A DNA stretch of 47,940 nt from Proteiniphilum sp. UBA5283 (GTDB lineage Bacteria > Bacteroidota > Bacteroidia > Bacteroidales > Dysgonomonadaceae). Numbering within the stretch: position 1 is the stretch's first letter; each line of letters opens with the position of its first letter. Both the position numbers and the translations under genes were made by a program. Where the stretch lies: contig DHSP01000059.1 of NCBI GenBank assembly GCA_002408485.1, positions 656-48,595 on the forward strand, read 5' to 3'. Shown here piece after piece: positions 43,754 to 47,940 of this stretch. Below the pieces are notes generated by a model, which was not told the origin of the DNA, did not search any database, and saw only the letters and a program-made list of their open reading frames with translations.

Positions 43754-45898
43754 TTACTTGGAAAACAAAGGTGATGTTTCGTTCATTATCCGCTTAATCT
43801 CTTCTTCGGTTGAAAATCCGTCATAAAGCCTCATGCCCGCAATGGATCCACTGAAATTTTCCGATGGTATTCCGGAGGTACCAAGCAATAACCGGTCTGC
43901 ATCTACAAATAACATCAGCGGAAATTGCCTGTTCAGCTTTCCGTTGACATATACATACTCACACATACCATCGAAGGTAACAGCAATATGATGCCATTTA
44001 CCCGGCTCGGGGACCTTATCGAAAGCAACATCCACATAACTGTCTCCATGAGCAACTGCCCCGTATGGTCCCGTTCCATACATCACAGCTGCATAGGACG
44101 CTTGCAGCATATTTCTTCTTGAATTCCATGAAACAATGCATTCACCCACGCCTACTTCCGGGTTGTGAACCCATGCTGAAGCCGTGAAAGGTGCATTCCA
44201 GCCAAGTGATTCAGGTACAGGCTCCGATAATTGTAAAAAGTTCTCTCCATCAAAGGAGATCGATTTCACCCCGTCTGTAACAGTTATTATCGTTTCGCCT
44301 ACAGGCATAAACTCTCCCCTCAACTCACCCTTATTCTCGATAAACTTATCGACTTTTCCCGTTGACTCATTATTCAAATCAAGCTCTACGAGTAACCTTC
44401 TCTGATCAACCACATTACCAGGTCCTTCCTCGGTCTCTTTATTCCTGTATGGAGGCGTTTCAAACAGCTTATCATAGATCTTTACATTCCAGATGGCGGC
44501 ATACATACCGGTTTTTTCAACAGCTGTCACGGTTATCCGAACATACCTGGCCTGGGTATCCCCATCATCAATCATGGGTGATCCGCTTCTTCTATTGGAT
44601 GTTTTATCGGAAAAAAGAACCCAGTTTGTACTGTCTTCAGAAACTTCCCACTTATATTGATAATAAAATGTAGGATATTCAAATTGTGTCATAATCCTTT
44701 TTATCCTCTGTTTTTTGCCCAGGTCTATGGTGAGTGTCTGGGGCATTGTCCCATCCCTTGCTTTCCACAATGTACCGTTATTATCGTCAGTAGCATATTC
44801 CGGTAAATAGGAATGTTCAATTCCATTGCTTTCGAATTGTGTGGGGGGAGAAGAGAGGTGATAGCAGGACGAGGCGGATGTTTTTGCCTGATATGCTAAA
44901 TTTCTGTATGGGATGCTGTTTTCGGCCAAATAACCAATACCCCGATGGGTTGGATTCACTTTCTCTATGACAGTATCGCTTCTAAAAACAAGATGATCGG
45001 CACAAACCTGTCTGAATTCTCCCCCCGAACTGTGTGGATTGTCGTGCCGGTGATATACAATATAAAAATTTCCGTTTTCTTCTACTATAGAGTTATGTCC
45101 CGGGCTATCTATCGTACCATTTTCAGATGTGAAAAGAATAGGATTATTTTCCCCATATTGATAGGGTCCATAGAGACTATCGGACCAGGCATAATGAACG
45201 GCATAGCTGTCAAGGCGGCAGTCTCCCGAAGAGTAAAACATATACCAGCGGTTATTTCTCTTTAACGGATAGGCAGCTTCAAATACTTCGGGAAGTTGTT
45301 CCAGAGGAATAATCCCCTCTTTTTCTATCCCCAGATCGTTTGAATTCAATTCGGCCCAGCCCAACCCTCCGAACGAGGTACACCATGTGCCGAACCAGAC
45401 TGATATTTTACCCTCATCTGTTTGCACAAACTGGGCATCGAGTGCCGGCATGTGTTCTTTTCCGGTACCCACCGGGATCACCGGGTTTCCACCATTGACC
45501 GGCGTCCACGGCCCCATGGGGGTATCCGATACATACCCATAAATATTGCATCCAAACTGACAGTTACCCATAAAGTAGTAAAACATTCCATCTGCTCCCT
45601 TCATCACGTCGGGAGCCCAACAATTTGTCAGGCCTTCCGGAAGTTCTATCTCCATCTCGTAATTATACCAGTTTACAAAATCTTTGCTAATCCATACCTG
45701 TGGTTCTCCTGATGCAAGTTTTATTCCGTCTGTAGTAGCATAAAGATAGTAGGTATCGCCAAATTTCTTTACGGTAGGATCTGCAAAATAACCGGGGAGT
45801 ATCGGGTTACCGGCACCGGGTGAATCGAATTGCGCATTCTGTTCTGTAGTGCAGGAGGCCATTATCAAGCCCATCAGAGGGAGAAGAAGTCGTTTCAT
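43754..45898 (-). CDS. GH43 glycosidase with CBM32-like and LamG-like domains
   Basis: A 714-residue secreted lipoprotein (MKRLLLPLMGLIMASC, Cys16). The five-bladed beta-propeller of family 43 covers about 28-330. The catalytic base is D40 in GYFADPTV, the pKa-setting Asp is probably D154 in MPALDAQFV, and the acid is probably E207 in EVFEAAYPLKR. An F5/8-type C (CBM32-like) domain follows (about 335-490, NLAYQAKTSASSCY...IWNVKIYD), then a LamG/concanavalin-like domain (about 505-705, FTASAWVHNPEVG, PGKWHHIAVTFDGM). Family 43 enzymes remove arabinose, xylose or galactose; the subfamily cannot be read here. The two binding domains suggest surface attachment to a complex glycan. Likely cotranscribed with the gene upstream on the minus strand. 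Confidence 0.92.
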   Translation of the reverse strand: MKRLLLPLMGLIMASCTTEQNAQFDSPGAGNPILPGYFADPTVKKFGDTYYLYATTDGIKLASGEPQVWISKDFVNWYNYEMEIELPEGLTNCWAPDVMKGADGMFYYFMGNCQFGCNIYGYVSDTPMGPWTPVNGGNPVIPVGTGKEHMPALDAQFVQTDEGKISVWFGTWCTSFGGLGWAELNSNDLGIEKEGIIPLEQLPEVFEAAYPLKRNNRWYMFYSSGDCRLDSYAVHYAWSDSLYGPYQYGENNPILFTSENGTIDSPGHNSIVEENGNFYIVYHRHDNPHSSGGEFRQVCADHLVFRSDTVIEKVNPTHRGIGYLAENSIPYRNLAYQAKTSASSCYHLSSPPTQFESNGIEHSYLPEYATDDNNGTLWKARDGTMPQTLTIDLGKKQRIKRIMTQFEYPTFYYQYKWEVSEDSTNWVLFSDKTSNRRSGSPMIDDGDTQARYVRITVTAVEKTGMYAAIWNVKIYDKLFETPPYRNKETEEGPGNVVDQRRLLVELDLNNESTGKVDKFIENKGELRGEFMPVGETIITVTDGVKSISFDGENFLQLSEPVPESLGWNAPFTASAWVHNPEVGVGECIVSWNSRRNMLQASYAAVMYGTGPYGAVAHGDSYVDVAFDKVPEPGKWHHIAVTFDGMCEYVYVNGKLNRQFPLMLFVDADRLLLGTSGIPSENFSGSIAGMRLYDGFSTEEEIKRIMNETSPLFSK

Positions 45899-45989
45899 TT
45901 TTTTATCTTTATTTTTATCCGGAAATCCAATTCTTTATGTACTGTTTAAGTTTAATCCTATAACATGAAAGCTAACAACGACGGGCCAC

Positions 45990-46024
45990 AAGTTTTTGAA
46001 AACCGATGCTTATCTCAAAAACTT
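45990..46024. repeat. 10-bp inverted repeat
   Basis: AAGTTTTTGA and TCAAAAACTT separated by 15 nt, in the spacer between the DUF6055-like gene and the GH43 gene. No T-run follows in the minus direction, so it is more likely a leader hairpin or operator than a terminator. Confidence 0.5.
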
Positions 46025-46071
46025 CTTTCTCTAAAAAGATTTTTCGGAGTGGAATCATGTTTATATTCAGA

Positions 46072-47940
46072 TTATTCTGTTATTGTTACATGAAATGTCA
46101 ATGTCGCCTTGTACTTTTTGCCTTCTTTTGTATAAATCAACATTTCCTTCACGGTAAATTTATCGCCGGCTTTACACTTACCGGGAAACTGACCGATAGA
46201 GAAAACAAAACCGGAGGGTGAAAATTCAGCAAAAAGTATACTGTCATCCCCCCACCCCACAACACCACCTCCGGCATCAAACCAGAAACCATGCCCGTTG
46301 GCTGTAGTATTGAAAGTTATAGTATCGTCGGGGTCCATGGCTGCGAATGCTATTTTACCTTCCTGTGGCGTTTGCCTGGGCTCCAGAATTATTTCTGAAA
46401 TATCAGAAGGCTGCATAGCAAATGCCTGTGCGATTTTGGAAATATCGCGGTTTTCTATCAGGTTGACCTTTATCCCCGAATAAGAGACATTGTCCGCAGG
46501 AAAAGTCAAATTGTAAGATAGCATTATATCTTGCGGAGAGGCATCGGGATCGATTACAATATTTCCCAATATATCTGTACCGGTAAATTTTACGGTGTAG
46601 GGCCACTGATCATCGTTTATTTCTTTTTCATCCCATGCATGGGATTGATAGGTAGAGGGCGCTCCCAGAACAACAAACCAAAGTTTTTCGCAATTATCCG
46701 GAATGGTGAATTCTACATTACCGCTAGCTTCGCTGTTCATTTTTCCGTAAAGGCGTTCTCCATTTTTCAATAATGCCACGTATCCATATTTCCATCCTGC
46801 CCGTGCGGGATCTGAACTATTGTACTTAGTCACGGTTATAGTTTGCTCGCCATTTTTACACAAACCCGGATCTTTCGATGCCAGTAATGAACCGGGTTGT
46901 AAACCGCTAAAGTTCGTCACAATGGTTTTTCCCACTTCCGGAACATTCAAAGGGATAACATTATAACCCGTTGTACCTGGACAATGGCTGTAAGCAACCT
47001 GATATGCTCCTTTGGAGAGAGGGTAAAGCCTACAGGTTTGTTTACCGATATATTTTTCTCCCCGTACCCGAATTTCGTCAATATCCCAGGTAACAAACCG
47101 AGTGACTGCTTCGTACATTTCTTGATTAAACTGGTCTGTTGAAAGTTTTTTAATACGCATGTAAGCCTCCATGGGATCTTCCGGGCTAACTGATTCTCTC
47201 CACAATTTTCCGACAAAGTCGGTGCCATACTTTTGAGTCCAGTAATAGTGTATAAAATAGCTGGCATAACGCTGCCATTCGTGGCAAATATGTCGATGAT
47301 GGTTTTCCGTGTACACATTGAAATTATACGATTCGAAGACTTCTGCCGGATAAGACTGAAAAGATTGCCACTGTGCCGTTTGCTCCCAGAAAGTATTTCC
47401 CCCATCCCCCCCAAAGCCATACCTGAATCCGCGGGAATAATTGTTATCCACTTTTCCGGAAGCCAACAGGTCTGCATACACCTGGTATTGAAAACTATGT
47501 CCAATTTCATGAGCAATAGTCGAACCCACCGGCTTGCAGGTGGCCGGGCTAACCCATAAAGCACCGATTACATCATCGTATCCGCTGCCATATGCCATCC
47601 AATCAGTTTGGCAGAACAGATAAATTTGCATTTTATACTTATCAAGGTTCGAACTGTTCTTACCCAAATCGGCAAACTTGAGCTTCTCAATGTTTGTGGT
47701 GAAAAACGATTCTGCTTTTTTCAACAGGTCATCAATATCCACCCGTAGCGCTTCCGACAAAGATGTTGCGTTGGGATTATCGCCAAAGCCCTTCTCCCAT
47801 AAGACAATAAAATGTTCCGACTGCCTGGAGCGGACAAACGACCATTTACTGTCCTCCCTGAGCCAATCCATATCTTTGAATTCATTTGGCTTGTAGATTT
47901 TATAGTAATCCTGAATATCGGAAGGCTTGAGCACCACAAC
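46072..47940 (-). CDS. Secreted HExxH protein with DUF6055- and DUF4859-like domains (5' end outside the window)
   Basis: The reading frame is open to the right edge; the GTG at 47937 is most likely an internal Val, so the N-terminus and any signal peptide are missing. The visible 621 residues start in a DUF6055-like domain with a zinc motif H143-E-I-G-H147 (STIAHEIGHSFQYQ, numbering from the GTG) and a second block NTFWEQTAQWQSF that could give the third ligand. A beta-rich middle region follows, then a C-terminal DUF4859-like module (about 480-621, DGVIVD-type strands, GFWFDAGGGVVGWGDDSILF). Companion genes are glycosidases. Peptidase or glycan-binding roles are possible; nothing decides between them. 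Confidence 0.7.
   Translation of the reverse strand, partial: VVVLKPSDIQDYYKIYKPNEFKDMDWLREDSKWSFVRSRQSEHFIVLWEKGFGDNPNATSLSEALRVDIDDLLKKAESFFTTNIEKLKFADLGKNSSNLDKYKMQIYLFCQTDWMAYGSGYDDVIGALWVSPATCKPVGSTIAHEIGHSFQYQVYADLLASGKVDNNYSRGFRYGFGGDGGNTFWEQTAQWQSFQSYPAEVFESYNFNVYTENHHRHICHEWQRYASYFIHYYWTQKYGTDFVGKLWRESVSPEDPMEAYMRIKKLSTDQFNQEMYEAVTRFVTWDIDEIRVRGEKYIGKQTCRLYPLSKGAYQVAYSHCPGTTGYNVIPLNVPEVGKTIVTNFSGLQPGSLLASKDPGLCKNGEQTITVTKYNSSDPARAGWKYGYVALLKNGERLYGKMNSEASGNVEFTIPDNCEKLWFVVLGAPSTYQSHAWDEKEINDDQWPYTVKFTGTDILGNIVIDPDASPQDIMLSYNLTFPADNVSYSGIKVNLIENRDISKIAQAFAMQPSDISEIILEPRQTPQEGKIAFAAMDPDDTITFNTTANGHGFWFDAGGGVVGWGDDSILFAEFSPSGFVFSIGQFPGKCKAGDKFTVKEMLIYTKEGKKYKATLTFHVTITE

Noticed and set aside
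43576..43797. 73-codon + strand frame in the spacer before the GH43 3' end
   Set aside because: No similarity, low-complexity F/Y-rich translation, and it overlaps the GH43 coding end.
36546..47940. Complete polysaccharide utilisation locus
   Set aside because: No SusC/SusD pair, hybrid two-component sensor or sigma/anti-sigma pair is visible in the window.

Overview
The window looks like the chromosome of an anaerobic Bacteroidota member, most likely a Bacteroidales of the Dysgonomonadaceae/Porphyromonadaceae type. The evidence is a type IX secretion translocon (SprA), TamL paired with TamB, an RprX/RprY-like two-component pair, a fused ResB-CcsA cytochrome c biogenesis protein, many lipoprotein signal peptides on glycoside hydrolases, weak Shine-Dalgarno sequences, and several TAnnTTTG promoter boxes typical of the phylum. 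The genus assignment is inference.

Layout. 1-9.8 kb (minus strand): a small macro-like protein, a GH5 glycanase lipoprotein with a possible decayed C-terminal domain, tamL and tamB (outer-membrane assembly) and queA (queuosine). 9.8-14.4 kb: a DUF2027-Smr protein with a lipoprotein partner, an acyl-ACP thioesterase (minus), L-serine dehydratase and ruvA. 14.5-24.2 kb: the giant sprA gene followed by the histidine kinase/response regulator pair. 24.3-28.4 kb: a CDP-alcohol phosphatidyltransferase-like membrane protein, then a very tightly packed run of yicC, gmk, an exported alpha/beta hydrolase and a BASS-type transporter.

28.4-36.3 kb (all minus) is the most distinctive block. A membrane-anchored tetraheme NapC/NrfH-type cytochrome fused to a SUMF1 domain is followed by a Tat-exported Gfo/Idh/MocA lipoprotein, a Tat-exported TIM-barrel lipoprotein, the ResB-CcsA haem-ligation protein and a cytosolic Gfo/Idh/MocA enzyme. 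I read this as a candidate system that oxidises and rearranges sugars outside the cytoplasm and couples the electrons to the quinone pool; this is a hypothesis from gene content. Its intergenic spacers carry degenerate 7-nt and 8-nt period arrays.

36.5-47.9 kb is a carbohydrate/glycoprotein degradation region: a GH2 beta-galactosidase (+), then on the minus strand a large DUF5695-like protein, a lipoprotein with a zinc-peptidase motif, a GH43-CBM32-LamG lipoprotein and a second HExxH protein (DUF6055/DUF4859-like) cut by the right edge. No SusC/SusD pair is visible, so if this is a polysaccharide utilisation locus its transporter lies outside. This part is visibly more AT-rich than the first 30 kb. 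No tRNA, rRNA, CRISPR array or intact insertion sequence was seen.
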